From NCBI RefSeq assembly GCF_013167895.1, contig NZ_BLWC01000001.1, positions 1,054,001 to 1,118,000 of the forward strand: a DNA stretch of 64,000 nt. The letters are read 5' to 3'. Under the pieces are notes generated by a model. The model was not told the DNA's origin and made no database searches. It was given only the letters and a program-made list of their open reading frames with translations. Below are positions 50,830 through 60,203 of the stretch, in pieces. Position 1 is the stretch's first letter; the number at the start of each line of letters is the position of its first letter. Origin of the DNA: Streptomyces fulvorobeus (lineage in GTDB: Bacteria > Actinomycetota > Actinomycetes > Streptomycetales > Streptomycetaceae). Made by a program: the position numbers and the translations under genes.

Positions 50830-51909
50830 CTAGAAGATGACGAGGGAGCGGCCGCCCCTGCCCGCGATCATGTTGTCGAAGGCCGCCGGGATGCCGTCCA
50901 GGGCGATCCGTTCGGTGACCATCATGGACAGGTCGAAGCGGCCCGCGCGGATGTGTCCGGCGAGGACGGGCAGGTCGCGCTCCGGGTCGCTGTTCCCGTA
51001 CACGCAGCCCGTCAGCGACCGGCCCCAGTGGAAGATCTCCAGCGCGTTGAAGGTCACCTCCTGGTTCTTGCCGCCGATGCCGACGACCGTGGTGCGGCCG
51101 CCGCGGCGGGTGGAGTCCCAGGCCGCGCGGATGGTCGCCGGGCGGCCGACGCACTCCACCGCCACATCCGCCCCGTGGCCGCCGGTGAGGCCGCGGACCG
51201 CCTTCGCGGTCCGGTCGGAGGCGACGACGTAGTCAGTGGCCCCGGCCCGCCGGGCCAGGTCCTCCTTCTCCGGCGACACGTCGACGGCGATGATGGAGGA
51301 CGCGCCGGCGATCCTGGCGGCCTGGAGCACGGCGAGACCGACCCCGCCGATCCCGAACACGACGACGCTCTCGCCCGCGCGCACCCGGGCGGAGTGGTGG
51401 ACCGCCCCGTAGCCGGTGAGGACCGCGCAGCCCAGGAGGGCGGCGTCCGTGAGCGGGATGCCCGCCGGGGCGGGCAGCACGCAGTTGGCGGCGACGACGG
51501 TCTCCTGGGCGAACGCCGCCACGTTCAGGCCCGGGTGGAGTTCGGTGCCGTCGGCGGTGCGCGCGTGGATGTTGGCCGCGCCCTTCAGCGCGTCGGCGCA
51601 GAGCCAGACCTCGCCGAGCCCGCAGGAGTGGCAGGTGCCGCAGGAGGGCGCCCAGTTGAGGACGACGGGGTCGCCCGGGGCGAGGTGGGTGACGCCCTCG
51701 CCGACGGTGAGGACCGTGCCCGCGCCCTCGTGGCCGAGGACGGCGGGCACCGGGAGCTTCATCGTGCCGTTGGTGAGGGACAGGTCGGAGTGGCAGACCC
51801 CGGCGGCGGCGAGGCCGACCCGCACCTGGCCGGGGCCGGGCTCGGGGAGTTCGATGTCGGTGATCTCCAGCGGAGCTCCGACGGCGGGCAGTACAGCGGC
51901 GCGGACCAC
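50830..51909 (-). CDS. Zinc-dependent alcohol dehydrogenase
   Basis: A 359-residue class III-like zinc ADH. Catalytic zinc ligands are in AGVCHSDLSL and GHEGAGTVLTVG, structural zinc cysteines in SCGTCHSCGLGEVWLC and the nucleotide motif in GIGGVGLAVLQ. Unlike mscR in this window, it lacks the mycothiol-enzyme opening, so a primary or long-chain alcohol substrate is more likely. It follows the aldehyde dehydrogenase gene on the same strand after 73 nt, so an alcohol could be oxidised to the acid by the two enzymes in turn. Confidence 0.92.
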   Translation of the reverse strand: MVRAAVLPAVGAPLEITDIELPEPGPGQVRVGLAAAGVCHSDLSLTNGTMKLPVPAVLGHEGAGTVLTVGEGVTHLAPGDPVVLNWAPSCGTCHSCGLGEVWLCADALKGAANIHARTADGTELHPGLNVAAFAQETVVAANCVLPAPAGIPLTDAALLGCAVLTGYGAVHHSARVRAGESVVVFGIGGVGLAVLQAARIAGASSIIAVDVSPEKEDLARRAGATDYVVASDRTAKAVRGLTGGHGADVAVECVGRPATIRAAWDSTRRGGRTTVVGIGGKNQEVTFNALEIFHWGRSLTGCVYGNSDPERDLPVLAGHIRAGRFDLSMMVTERIALDGIPAAFDNMIAGRGGRSLVIF

Positions 51910-51982
51910 GAACGGGCTCCTCGGTGATCGGAGAGTGGGGCAGGGGTCGGAGAGAGCAGGGCGGGGATCGCGGAGAGGCCGC

Positions 51983-53377
51983 TCAGAACTGCAGGGACTT
52001 GGTCTGGAGGTACTCGGCGAGGCCGTGGGGGCCCAGCTCGCGGCCGACCCCGGACTGCTTGTACCCGCCGAACGGGGCCAGCGGGTTGAACCTGCCGCCG
52101 TTGATGTCGACCTGCCCGGTCTCCATCCGCCGGGCGAAGGCCACCGCCTCGGCGTCGTCGGCGCCCCAGACCGCTCCGGCGAGTCCGTACACGGTGTCGT
52201 TGGCGATACGGAGGGCGTCCTCGACGTCCTCGTACCTCAGGATGGAGAGGACCGGGCCGAAGATCTCCTCCTGGGCGATGGTCATGCCGGGGGTGACATC
52301 GGCGAACACCGTGGGAGCGACGTAGTAGCCCGTCGCGTGCGGTGCCTCGGGGCCGCCGGCGACGAGCCTGGCGCCCTCCTCGATGCCCTTCTCGATGTAG
52401 CCCCGCACCCGCGCCTGCTGCTTGGCGTTGACCAGGGGGCCGACCCGCTCACCGGGGACGTACTTGGCGACCGCTGCCGCCGCGAGGGCGACCGCCTCCT
52501 CGTACCGCTCTCCGTCCACGAGCATCCGGGTCCACGCGCTGCACGTCTGACCGGAGTTGGACATCACGTTGGCGACGCCCACCTTGACCGCCTTGGCGAG
52601 GTCGGCACCGGGCAGGATCACGTTGGCCGACTTGCCGCCGAGCTCCAGCGCCACCCGCTTGACCGCGGCGCCCGCCGTCGCGGCGATCAGCCGGCCGACG
52701 GCCGTGGACCCGGTGAACGACACCAGGTCGACGCCCTCGTGCTCGGCGAGCGCCTGGCCCGCGACCGGGCCGAGACCGGTGACCAGGTTGAAGACACCGG
52801 CGGGCAGCCCGGCCTCCTCGGTGGCCTCGGCGAAGAGCTGGGCGACGAGCGGGGTGTCCTCGGCGGGCTTGAGGACCACCGTGCAGCCCGCGGCGAGCGC
52901 CGGGGCCACCTTGGCCACGATCTGGTGGAGCGGGTAGTTCCACGGGGTGATCGCGCCGACGACCCCGACCGGTTCCAGCAGGACGGTGGAGTTGCCCAGC
53001 TTCTCCTCGAAGGCGTAGGTGGCGGCCAGCTCGGCGTACGAGCCCGCGACCAGGACCGGCACAGCCGCGTGCACCGCCTGCGAGAGTGCGAGCGGCGCGC
53101 CGAGCTCCGCGGTGACGGTCTCGGCGATCTCGTCCTTGCGGGCGGCCAGGACGTCGCGCAGGGCGGCGATCCGGGCGGCGCGCTCGGCCGGCGGGGTGGC
53201 GGCCCAGCCGGGGAACGCGGCGCGGGCGGCGCGTACCGCCGCGTCGACGTCCGCCGCCGTGCCCGCCGGAACGTGGCCGATGACCTGCTCGTCCGCCGGA
53301 TTCACGACCGCGATCGTGTCCGGTCCATCGGCCGGGCGCCACTGGCCGTCGATGTACATCCCGTCATGGGCCTTCAT
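51983..53377 (-). CDS. Aldehyde dehydrogenase (NAD(P)+)
   Basis: A 464-residue ALDH-superfamily enzyme. The cofactor-binding strings are [14 protein letters not shown] and [11 protein letters not shown], the general base Glu is in [12 protein letters not shown] and the catalytic Cys in [27 protein letters not shown] is near the end. ATG 53377 has GGGAGGA upstream. The operator-like AAACTAGCGCCGTTAGTTT lies 68 nt further upstream. It forms an operon with the zinc ADH. The aldehyde substrate is unknown. Confidence 0.94.
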   Translation of the reverse strand: MKAHDGMYIDGQWRPADGPDTIAVVNPADEQVIGHVPAGTAADVDAAVRAARAAFPGWAATPPAERAARIAALRDVLAARKDEIAETVTAELGAPLALSQAVHAAVPVLVAGSYAELAATYAFEEKLGNSTVLLEPVGVVGAITPWNYPLHQIVAKVAPALAAGCTVVLKPAEDTPLVAQLFAEATEEAGLPAGVFNLVTGLGPVAGQALAEHEGVDLVSFTGSTAVGRLIAATAGAAVKRVALELGGKSANVILPGADLAKAVKVGVANVMSNSGQTCSAWTRMLVDGERYEEAVALAAAAVAKYVPGERVGPLVNAKQQARVRGYIEKGIEEGARLVAGGPEAPHATGYYVAPTVFADVTPGMTIAQEEIFGPVLSILRYEDVEDALRIANDTVYGLAGAVWGADDAEAVAFARRMETGQVDINGGRFNPLAPFGGYKQSGVGRELGPHGLAEYLQTKSLQF

Positions 53378-53444
53378 GGGTTTCCTCCCGGGTTCGCGCC
53401 GCGTACCGCCGAAGTCGTCCGTCCTGCGGCCGCCGTCCGACTCC

Positions 53445-53463
53445 AAACTAGCGCCGTTAGTTT
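53445..53463. promoter_or_regulatory. Candidate TetR operator upstream of the ALDH-ADH operon
   Basis: AAACTAGCGCCGTTAGTTT; 15 of 19 positions identical to the site at 50025-50043 beside the TetR gene. It is the main AT-rich patch in the region and lies at promoter distance from ATG 53377. Confidence 0.72.
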
Positions 53464-54033
53464 TTCTCCGCCAGGGACCCGCCGGAGACGCCCGTCACTC
53501 CGGGCGCCCGCGCGCCGCGGAGCCGCGCACGCCGTGGGCCGACAGGCCCGGTGATTCCCCGGGGACGGCCGCCTGGGTCGCCGGGGCACGGACGGAGCGG
53601 CAGGCGACGTGCGAGGTGCGGACCGAGCGGCGGAGCCGCTGGTACGGACGGCCGCCCCGGCCGGGACCCCGGCCCCCGCTCGGGAGCGGCTCCGGCCCGG
53701 GGGGTGGGCGGAGCCGCAGCCGGGGCACCTGGAGCGGGTGGCGGTCCGGGCGGCCGCGGAGAGGGGCCGGGCGGAACGCACCAGCGGACGCTTCTCGGGG
53801 ACCCCGCCCGTGCGGTCCACCCGGCCGCCCCGGCCGCGTCGAGGCGCCCCCACGCCCCCGAGGCGGAGTACACCCGGACCGAGCGCGCTGGCGGCACGGC
53901 TCCCCCGACCGGTGGGGACGCCCGGGCCGGTCCGCGCCCGTACCCTCATGCCCGCCGTGCGGGGACCCCTGAGCCTGTCGGGCGAATGAAGGCAGGGCGG
54001 TCCAGGCCGCACGACCGCGCCGTAGCCCCGGCC
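53464..54033. other. Intergenic stretch without a recognisable gene
   Basis: About 570 bp after the operator region. Open frames on both strands are proline/arginine/glycine-rich with no start context or motif. Nothing can be assigned beyond possible promoter DNA at the right edge of the ALDH operon. Confidence 0.6.
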
Positions 54034-55386
54034 CTAGACGTCCAGTCCCGGCACGTCCCGTGGCAGCGGGCAGATCCTTCTGCCGTGATGGTCGAAGACG
54101 TACAGGTGCGCCAGGTCGACCAGCAGCGGCACCTGCCCACCGCGCCGCAGCCGCATGTCGGGCCCGGTGCGGACCACGAGGTCGCCCGCCGTGAGCGGCG
54201 GCCGGTCGGGGCTGCGCGGTCCGCGCTGCCCCGGCCCCGGCTCCTCGAGGTCGATGACGGGCCCGCTGACCTGACCGGTCGCCCGCTCCCGTAGCCGTTC
54301 CAGCACCCCCGCCCCCGCGCCGCCGCCGCTACGACGGCGCCGCACGCCCGGCCGCGGCCGGGCCGACTCCAGGTCGGGTACGACGGCCGGCTGCGAGCCG
54401 GTGTTGAGGTGGACGAGAGCCTCGTGCCCCTGGAACTCCACGTGTTCGACGATGCCGCTGAGGGCGACCTCGCCGGGACGGGCCTGGCTGGGCGGCGCGA
54501 TCCGCACGGCCTCGGAGCGCAGCCCCACGATGATGTCGCGGCCCTGCTGGATGCGGAGCAACTGGTGGTCGGTGCTGAGCGGTTCGGGCAGCGCGAGCCG
54601 CTGGCGCCCCAGGTCGATCGACATGCGCCCCTCCAGCGGGGCGTGCACGACGGCCTGGAGCAGGTTGATGCGCGGGGTGCCGATGAACGCGGCGACGAAG
54701 ACGTTCTCCGGCAGCGCGTAGACCTCACGCGGTGAGCTCACCTGCTGGAGCACTCCGCCGCGCATCACGGCCACCCGGTCCCCCAGGGACATCGCCTCGG
54801 CCTGGTCGTGTGTCACGTACACCGTGGTGACGCCCAGTTCCTCCGTCAGCTGCGCGATCTCGGCCCGCAGATGGTTGCGCAGCTTCGCGTCGAGGTTGGA
54901 GAGCGGCTCGTCCATCAGGAAGGCGGACGGCCGGCGCGAGATGGCCCGCCCCATGGCGACGCGCTGGCGCTCGCCGCCGGAGAGCTGGGCCGGGTAGCGG
55001 TCGAGCACGCTGTCGATGCCCAGCATGCGGGCCGTCGACTCGATGCGCTCGCTGTGGTCCTGCCGGGGATTCTCCAGCCTCAGCGGGAAACCGATGTTGG
55101 CCCGGTTGGTCATGCTCGGGTAGAGCGCGAAATTCTGGAACACCATGGCCATGCCGCGTTCGCGCGGGGTCATGTGGTTGGCGGGTTCACCGTCGAGCAG
55201 CAGCTCGCCCTCGGTGATCTCCTCCAGGCCGGCGATCATGCGGAGCACGGTCGACTTGCCGCAGCCCGAAGGGCCCAGCAGCACCACGAACTCGCCGGGT
55301 TCGATGGAGAGCGAGAAGCGGTCGACGGCACGCGGGGCCCGTCCGTACGCCTTGCTGACGTGGTGCAGGGAGATGGCGCGAGTCAT
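54034..55386 (-). CDS. UgpC/MsiK-type ABC transporter ATPase, orphan
   Basis: A 450-residue ATP-binding subunit of the carbohydrate-uptake CUT1 class. Motifs are Walker A GPSGCGKST (about 38-46), Q-loop VFQNFALYP, signature LSGGERQRVAMGRA, Walker B AFLMDEPLSNLDAKLR and switch histidine VYVTHDQAEAM. After the usual TOBE-like regulatory domain there is an extra Pro/Arg/Gly-rich segment (about 340-400), which makes it ~70 residues longer than typical MsiK. No permease or solute-binding genes are adjacent, so it probably energises transporters encoded elsewhere, as MsiK does. Its own substrate is unknown. Confidence 0.9.
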   Translation of the reverse strand: MTRAISLHHVSKAYGRAPRAVDRFSLSIEPGEFVVLLGPSGCGKSTVLRMIAGLEEITEGELLLDGEPANHMTPRERGMAMVFQNFALYPSMTNRANIGFPLRLENPRQDHSERIESTARMLGIDSVLDRYPAQLSGGERQRVAMGRAISRRPSAFLMDEPLSNLDAKLRNHLRAEIAQLTEELGVTTVYVTHDQAEAMSLGDRVAVMRGGVLQQVSSPREVYALPENVFVAAFIGTPRINLLQAVVHAPLEGRMSIDLGRQRLALPEPLSTDHQLLRIQQGRDIIVGLRSEAVRIAPPSQARPGEVALSGIVEHVEFQGHEALVHLNTGSQPAVVPDLESARPRPGVRRRRSGGGAGAGVLERLRERATGQVSGPVIDLEEPGPGQRGPRSPDRPPLTAGDLVVRTGPDMRLRRGGQVPLLVDLAHLYVFDHHGRRICPLPRDVPGLDV

Positions 55387-55521
55387 GAGGTGTCCGCCCG
55401 GCAATGTTAAGGGAACGCGCGGCAGGGAACGGCTGCGTGGCCTGAAGTTAGCCCACTGGACGGGGTGTGGGAATGACTCGCGCGAAGGTTGGGGAGAAGG
55501 AGATCCGGCGGGCGGCAAGTG

Positions 55522-56117
55522 TCAAGAGAGGTTCCGGTTCGTGGTGGTATCCGTGGTACGCCGCACGGACCCGGTGGACCCCTTTCCGGCCTGCCGGGCG
55601 CGGCCGGCGCGTACCCCGGGACCCGCCGCCCCCAGGAGCAGCGCTCCGAGCATCACGAACGGGGCTGCGGTGCCGGCGAAGCCCGCGACCAGTCCGGCGG
55701 ACGCCGGAGCCGGGTGGCGGCTCCGGCCGGTTTCCGGTCAGCCGCAGGGCGAGCGCGGTGGAGCGGGCGCGCTCCGGGGCCGCCTGGACGACCGTGGTCA
55801 TCGACAAGGGCTGTCCCACGCCCAGGCAGAAACCGAGTACGGCGAGCATCACGGCCAGCGCCCACACCGGGACGGGCAGGGCGATGCCCGCGCAGAGCAG
55901 TTCGGCCGGCAGGCAGGTGGTGGTGAGCAGGGCGGTGCGGCCGAGTAGCCGGAGCATCGGCCCCATCACCAGCCGGCAGGCGATCGTGGCGGCGGCCCGA
56001 AGGCTCCGGAGGCTGAGGAGCAGTCCGATGGTGGCGGGCGCGATGCGCCGAGCGCGAGGGCCTGGTAGGAGACTGCGGGCCGCGCCGTCGACATGCCGGA
56101 CCCGGACGCGGCGTCCA
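55522..56117 (-). pseudogene. Decayed MFS transporter
   Basis: Remnants of a major facilitator transporter read from right to left in three frames. A TM1-like start (STARPAVSYQALALGAS) is joined directly to TM7-like LLLSLRSL and SRLLMGP-like CRLVMGPMLRLLGR. Then come TM9-11 (PVPVWALAVMLAVLGFCLGVGQ, LTGNR) and, in a third frame, the last helices (ASAGLVAGFAGTAAPFVMLG). About half of the usual 400 residues is missing, and there are at least two frame changes, at about 56050 and 55725. The breaks are not at simple base runs, so this looks like real decay with an internal deletion. Confidence 0.72.
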
Positions 56118-57560
56118 TCAGATGATGCCGAAGAGGATTCCGGCGCCGAGCACCACCAGGGAGGTGAGCGCGGCCCACTTGACGGTGAACCGGGTGTGGT
56201 CGCCGAACTCGACCTTCGCCATGCCGACGAGGACGTAGACGGCCGGGACGAGCGGGGACGACATGTGGAGCGCCTGGCCGACCAGCGAGGCGCGGGCGAT
56301 CTCCAGCGGGGAGACGCCGTGGGCGGCACCCGCCTCGGCGAGGACGGGGACGACACCGAAGTAGAAGCCGTCGTTGGACATGAAGTACGTCAGCGGAAGG
56401 CTCAGCACCCCGGTGACGACGGCCATGTGCGGGCCCATGCCCTCGGGGATGGCGCCCACGAGCCAGTCGGCCATGTGCTCGACCATGCCGGTGCCGGTGA
56501 GGACGCCGGTGAAGACCGCGGCGGCGAAGACCATGCCGGAGACGTTGAGAACGTTGTCGGCGTGGGCGGCGATACGGGCCCGCTGGTCGGGCATGTGGGG
56601 GAAGTTGACCGTGAGGGCGAGCGCGGCGCCCAGCAGGAAGAGCACCGGGATCGGCATCAGTTCCATGATCATGGCGGTCAGCAGGGCGACGGTGAGGCCG
56701 GCGTTGAACCAGTACAGCCTGGGGCGCAGGGTGGCGCGGTGCGGGTCGAGGCCCTTGAACTCCTCCTCGTCCTCCTCGTCGGCGTCCGCGGGTGCGCCGG
56801 CGCCCGTGCCCGCGGCGCCCACCGTCGGCGTACCGGCCGGACCGGAGCCCTTGCGGAGACGGTCGCCGCCGCCCGCTCCGACCAGCACCGTCTCGGGCTC
56901 CGTCTCCGGCTTCGCCTCCCTGACGAGCACCTCGTCCAGGGAGAGCGTGCCGAGCCGCTTGCGCTCACGGCGCCCGAGCACGAAGGCCAGGATGAAGACG
57001 GCCAGCAGTCCGGCGGCGAGCGCCGGGATCATCGGCACGAAGATGTCGCCCGCGTCCAGCTTGAGGGCGGTCGCGGCGCGGGCGGTGGGCCCGCCCCAGG
57101 GAAGGGTGTTCATGACACCGTTCGCGGTGGCCGCCACACCGGTCATCACGACCAGGCTCATCTTGAGGCGCTTGTAGAGCGGGTACATCGCCGAGACGGT
57201 GATCATGAACGTGGTGGAGCCGTCACCGTCCAGCGAGACGATCGCGGCCAGGACCGCCGTACCGACGACGATCCGCAGCGGGTCAGCCTTGCAGAACCGC
57301 AGGATGCCCCGCACGATCGGGTCGAAGAGGCCGACGTCGATCATCACACCGAAGTAGACGATGGCGAACATGAGCATCGCGGCGGTCGGCGCGAGATTGC
57401 CGACCCCTTCGATGACGTAGTCGCCGAGCTTCGCCCCCTGCCCGACGGCGACGCAGAACAGTGCGGGGATCAGGACCAGCGCCGCGATCGGCGACATCTT
57501 CTTCGTCATGATCAGGACCAGGAAGGTCGCGATCATGGCGAATCCGAGGATTGTCAGCAT
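56118..57560 (-). CDS. CitMHS-family divalent-metal citrate transporter
   Basis: A 480-residue membrane carrier of the CitMHS family, which takes up citrate complexed with Mg2+ or Ca2+. It has about 12 hydrophobic segments. Family strings are MLTILGFAMIATFLVLIMTKKMSPIAALVLIP, SLDGDGSTTFMITVSAMYPLY, NTLPWGGPTARAAT and MSNDGFYFGVVPVLAE. A charged cytoplasmic loop of about 70 residues (about 195-265, with EEDEEEFKG) divides the protein. ATG 57560. No two-component citrate sensor gene is adjacent. Confidence 0.92.
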   Translation of the reverse strand: MLTILGFAMIATFLVLIMTKKMSPIAALVLIPALFCVAVGQGAKLGDYVIEGVGNLAPTAAMLMFAIVYFGVMIDVGLFDPIVRGILRFCKADPLRIVVGTAVLAAIVSLDGDGSTTFMITVSAMYPLYKRLKMSLVVMTGVAATANGVMNTLPWGGPTARAATALKLDAGDIFVPMIPALAAGLLAVFILAFVLGRRERKRLGTLSLDEVLVREAKPETEPETVLVGAGGGDRLRKGSGPAGTPTVGAAGTGAGAPADADEEDEEEFKGLDPHRATLRPRLYWFNAGLTVALLTAMIMELMPIPVLFLLGAALALTVNFPHMPDQRARIAAHADNVLNVSGMVFAAAVFTGVLTGTGMVEHMADWLVGAIPEGMGPHMAVVTGVLSLPLTYFMSNDGFYFGVVPVLAEAGAAHGVSPLEIARASLVGQALHMSSPLVPAVYVLVGMAKVEFGDHTRFTVKWAALTSLVVLGAGILFGII

Positions 57561-57694
57561 GGGGGTACCTCACGTTCACCTTTGAACTCCCACCGGAGCC
57601 GGCGGTCCGGATGACGTTAGGGCTCACGTCACGGCGTCCACAAGGTGTCGACGTGCGAGCAATACGAGCAAAACCCCAGGTCAGCGAGTTGGTG

Positions 57695-59875
57695 TCAGGA
57701 GGCGGGCGTCACGGACACCGGTACGGCGTTGAGCACGGCGGTGCCGGACAGCGGATCGAGGAGCGTGCCGTCGAGGAGCTGGTTCACATTGACGCCGGGG
57801 ACGGCCGAGGCGACGGACATCCGGGTGCCGGGCCTGCTGTGCCCCCAGCCGTGCGGCAGGCTCACGACCCCCGCCCGTACCGCGTCGGTGATCTCCACCG
57901 GAGCCTCGACCTCACCTCCGGCGGCCCTGATCCGGGCGGTGGCGCCGTCCAGGAGCCCGATCCGGGCCGCGTCTTCGGGGTGGACCTGGAGCGTGCAGAC
58001 GTTCGATCCGCCTCTCAGGGCGGCGACATTGTGCATCCAGCTGTTGTTGGAGCGCAGATGGCGGCGGCCGACCAGGACGAGTCCGGCGGGCTCCCGGTGC
58101 ATCGCCCGCAGGAGCCGAGGCAGATCGGCGGCGACCGGCGCGGGAAACAGCTCGATCCGTCCGCTGCGGGTCTTCAGGAGTTGCGGGACGCGCGGCTCCA
58201 GCGGGCCGAGGTCGATGCCGTGCGGGTGGTCGAGGAGCCGGTCCAGGGTGAGGTCGTACGGGCCCAGGCGCAGCATGAGGTCGAGGCGCCGCTCGGGCCC
58301 GGTGGTGCCGGACAGCTCGCCGGCGAGTTCCTCGGGCGCTCCGGCCGCGGCGAGCGCGGCGCCGATGGCCAGGTCGTCGACGGTGTGGGCGGGAGCGCCG
58401 TGCATCCCTCCGACGGCGAGCACGAGCCGGGCCAGGATCTCGCTCTCGTCCATCCTGTCCGGCTCCAGGGGCACGGCGGGGCGGGTGTAGCGCACCTGGT
58501 TGCGCACGGCGAAGGAGTTGAACGCGAAGTCGAAGTGGGCGCTCTGCGAGGGCGGGGGCGGGGGCAGGACGACATCGGCGTGGCGCGAGGTCTCGTTGAG
58601 GTACGGGTCGACGCTGACCATGAAGTCGAGCCCCTCCGCGAGGGCACGGTCGAGGCGGTCGCCGTCGGGGGCGGAGAGCACCGGGTTGGCGGCGAGTACG
58701 AGCAGTGCGCGGATGCGGCCGTCGCCCGGGGTCTCGATCTCCTCGGAGAGCGCGGCGAGGGGGAATTCGCCCTTGGCCTCGGGGTGGCCCGAGACCCGGC
58801 TCGCCCAGCGTCCGAGGGCGAAGCCCTTGCCGGGGGCGGCGGGGCGGGGCGCCCGTGCGGTCGCGGAGAGGGGGAAGAGGGCGCCGCCGGGGCGGTCGAG
58901 GTTGCCGGTGAGGATGTTGAGGACGTCAATGAGCCAGCTGGCGAGGGTGCCGTGCTCGACGGTGCAGCTGCCGATGCGCCCGTACACGGCGGCGGTGGGG
59001 GCGGCGGCCAGCTCCCGGGCGAGCGTGCGGATGGTGGCGGCGTCGACGTCGCAGGCCGTGGTGACCGCTTCCGGTGTGAACTCCTTGAGGGCTTCGGTGA
59101 GTTCGCCGAGACCTTCGAGGTGGTCGGTGAGCGCTCCCGGGTCGGCGAGCTTCTCCTCGACGAGGACGTGCGCGACCGCGGCGAGGAGCAGCGCGTCCGC
59201 GCCGGGCCGGATCGCGAGGTGGCGGTCGGCCAGCCGCGCGGTCCGGGTGCGGCGCGGGTCGATGACGGTGAGGGTGCCGCCGCGCCGCCGCAGCGCCTTG
59301 AGCCGGCCGGGGAAGTCGGGGGCGGTGCAGAGGCTGCCGTTGGATTCGAGCGGGTTGGCGCCGATGAGCAGCAGATGGCCGGTGCGGTCGAGGTCGGGCA
59401 CGGCGATGGCGTGGGCATCGCCGAAGAGCAGTCCGGAGGCGACGTGTTTGGGCATCTGGTCGAGGGTGCTCGCGGAGAAGACGTTGGGGGTGCGGAGCGT
59501 CCTGAGCAGGAGGGGCGGGTAGAGCGCGCCGGCCATCGTGTGGACGTTGGGGTTGCCGAGGACGACTCCGGTGCTCCGGGGCCCGTACTCCTCGATCAGT
59601 GCCGGGACGCGGGCGGCGATCGTGTCGAACGCCTCTTCCCAGCTCGCCTCCCGGAGCACCCCGTCCCTGCGGACCAGCGGGGTGCGCAGCCGGTCGGGGT
59701 CGGCGTCCAGCCCGCCGAAAGCGGCCCCCTTGGGGCAGATGAACCCCTGGCTGAAGACATCGTCCCGGTCACCCCTGGCGCCGGTGACCGACGTCCCCTC
59801 GATGGTGAGGGTGAGTCCGCAGGTGGCCTCGCAGAGGGGGCAGATACGCAGGGCGGTACGGGAGTCGGCGGACAT
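57695..59875 (-). CDS. Molybdopterin oxidoreductase (DMSO reductase superfamily)
   Basis: A 726-residue enzyme with an N-terminal [4Fe-4S] site (CPLCEATCGL, Cys 12, 15 and 19, then CPKG at about 48). It then has the bis-MGD domains of formate dehydrogenase/assimilatory nitrate reductase-like enzymes (LVLGNPNVHT-like VVLGNPNVHTM, GANPLESNG, IDPRRTRTARLADRHLAIRPGAD). The C-terminal molydop-binding domain has RRHLRSNNSWMHN and PHGWGHSRPG. There is no Tat signal, so it is cytoplasmic. No FdhD, MoaA-type or electron-carrier gene is adjacent. Streptomycete genomes usually encode one such uncharacterised protein; its substrate is not known. Confidence 0.88.
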   Translation of the reverse strand: MSADSRTALRICPLCEATCGLTLTIEGTSVTGARGDRDDVFSQGFICPKGAAFGGLDADPDRLRTPLVRRDGVLREASWEEAFDTIAARVPALIEEYGPRSTGVVLGNPNVHTMAGALYPPLLLRTLRTPNVFSASTLDQMPKHVASGLLFGDAHAIAVPDLDRTGHLLLIGANPLESNGSLCTAPDFPGRLKALRRRGGTLTVIDPRRTRTARLADRHLAIRPGADALLLAAVAHVLVEEKLADPGALTDHLEGLGELTEALKEFTPEAVTTACDVDAATIRTLARELAAAPTAAVYGRIGSCTVEHGTLASWLIDVLNILTGNLDRPGGALFPLSATARAPRPAAPGKGFALGRWASRVSGHPEAKGEFPLAALSEEIETPGDGRIRALLVLAANPVLSAPDGDRLDRALAEGLDFMVSVDPYLNETSRHADVVLPPPPPSQSAHFDFAFNSFAVRNQVRYTRPAVPLEPDRMDESEILARLVLAVGGMHGAPAHTVDDLAIGAALAAAGAPEELAGELSGTTGPERRLDLMLRLGPYDLTLDRLLDHPHGIDLGPLEPRVPQLLKTRSGRIELFPAPVAADLPRLLRAMHREPAGLVLVGRRHLRSNNSWMHNVAALRGGSNVCTLQVHPEDAARIGLLDGATARIRAAGGEVEAPVEITDAVRAGVVSLPHGWGHSRPGTRMSVASAVPGVNVNQLLDGTLLDPLSGTAVLNAVPVSVTPAS

Positions 59876-60203
59876 GGGTCCTCCCCGGTGAGGGACGGCG
59901 GCACACGGACAGGGGTGAGCATACCGACCGGTACGGATGGTGGGGAGGTCTTGGCGGCACCGATCCTGGGGACCTCTCCCTGGAGCACCGGCCCGCCTGG
60001 TCCGGCGCCCTTCGGCCGAGGACGCGGGCCAGGTGGAACCACCAGGGCCGGGCCGCCCGCCGGCTCGACGCGGAAGGCCGGCCGGAACAGGACCCCTGCG
60101 CGCGGCGAATGCCGTTGACGCGCACTGTTCCTATTCCTACGGTTGACCATAGGATTCCTGGTCCAAGGGGTCCAGGGGATTCCGATCGCACCGGGAGCGC
60201 ATC
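59876..60203. other. Divergent promoter region, no gene
   Basis: About 330 bp between the molybdopterin oxidoreductase and hmgA starts. Apart from the likely hmgA promoter (60115-60143) no gene, repeat or RNA was recognised. Confidence 0.6.
60115..60143 (+). promoter_or_regulatory. Predicted hmgA promoter
   Basis: TTGACG (60115-60120) and TACGGT (60138-60143) separated by 17 nt fit a housekeeping sigma-70-type streptomycete promoter; the hmgA ATG is at 60204. Confidence 0.6.

Noticed and set aside
50801..50830. Three near-identical tandem 10-mers (GACGACT-rich)
   Set aside because: Too short and few to call a CRISPR or functional repeat; it sits between convergent genes beside a terminator.
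53464..54033. Open frames of 140-250 codons on both strands
   Set aside because: Pro/Arg/Gly-rich, mutually overlapping, no ribosome-binding site or family pattern.
55467..57614. 715-codon plus-strand frame opposite the MFS remnant and CitMHS gene
   Set aside because: Highly repetitive acidic/basic composition typical of the antisense of membrane-protein genes.
57551..60118. 855-codon plus-strand frame opposite the molybdopterin oxidoreductase
   Set aside because: Antisense shadow; the minus-strand gene has clear Fe-S and Mo-domain motifs.
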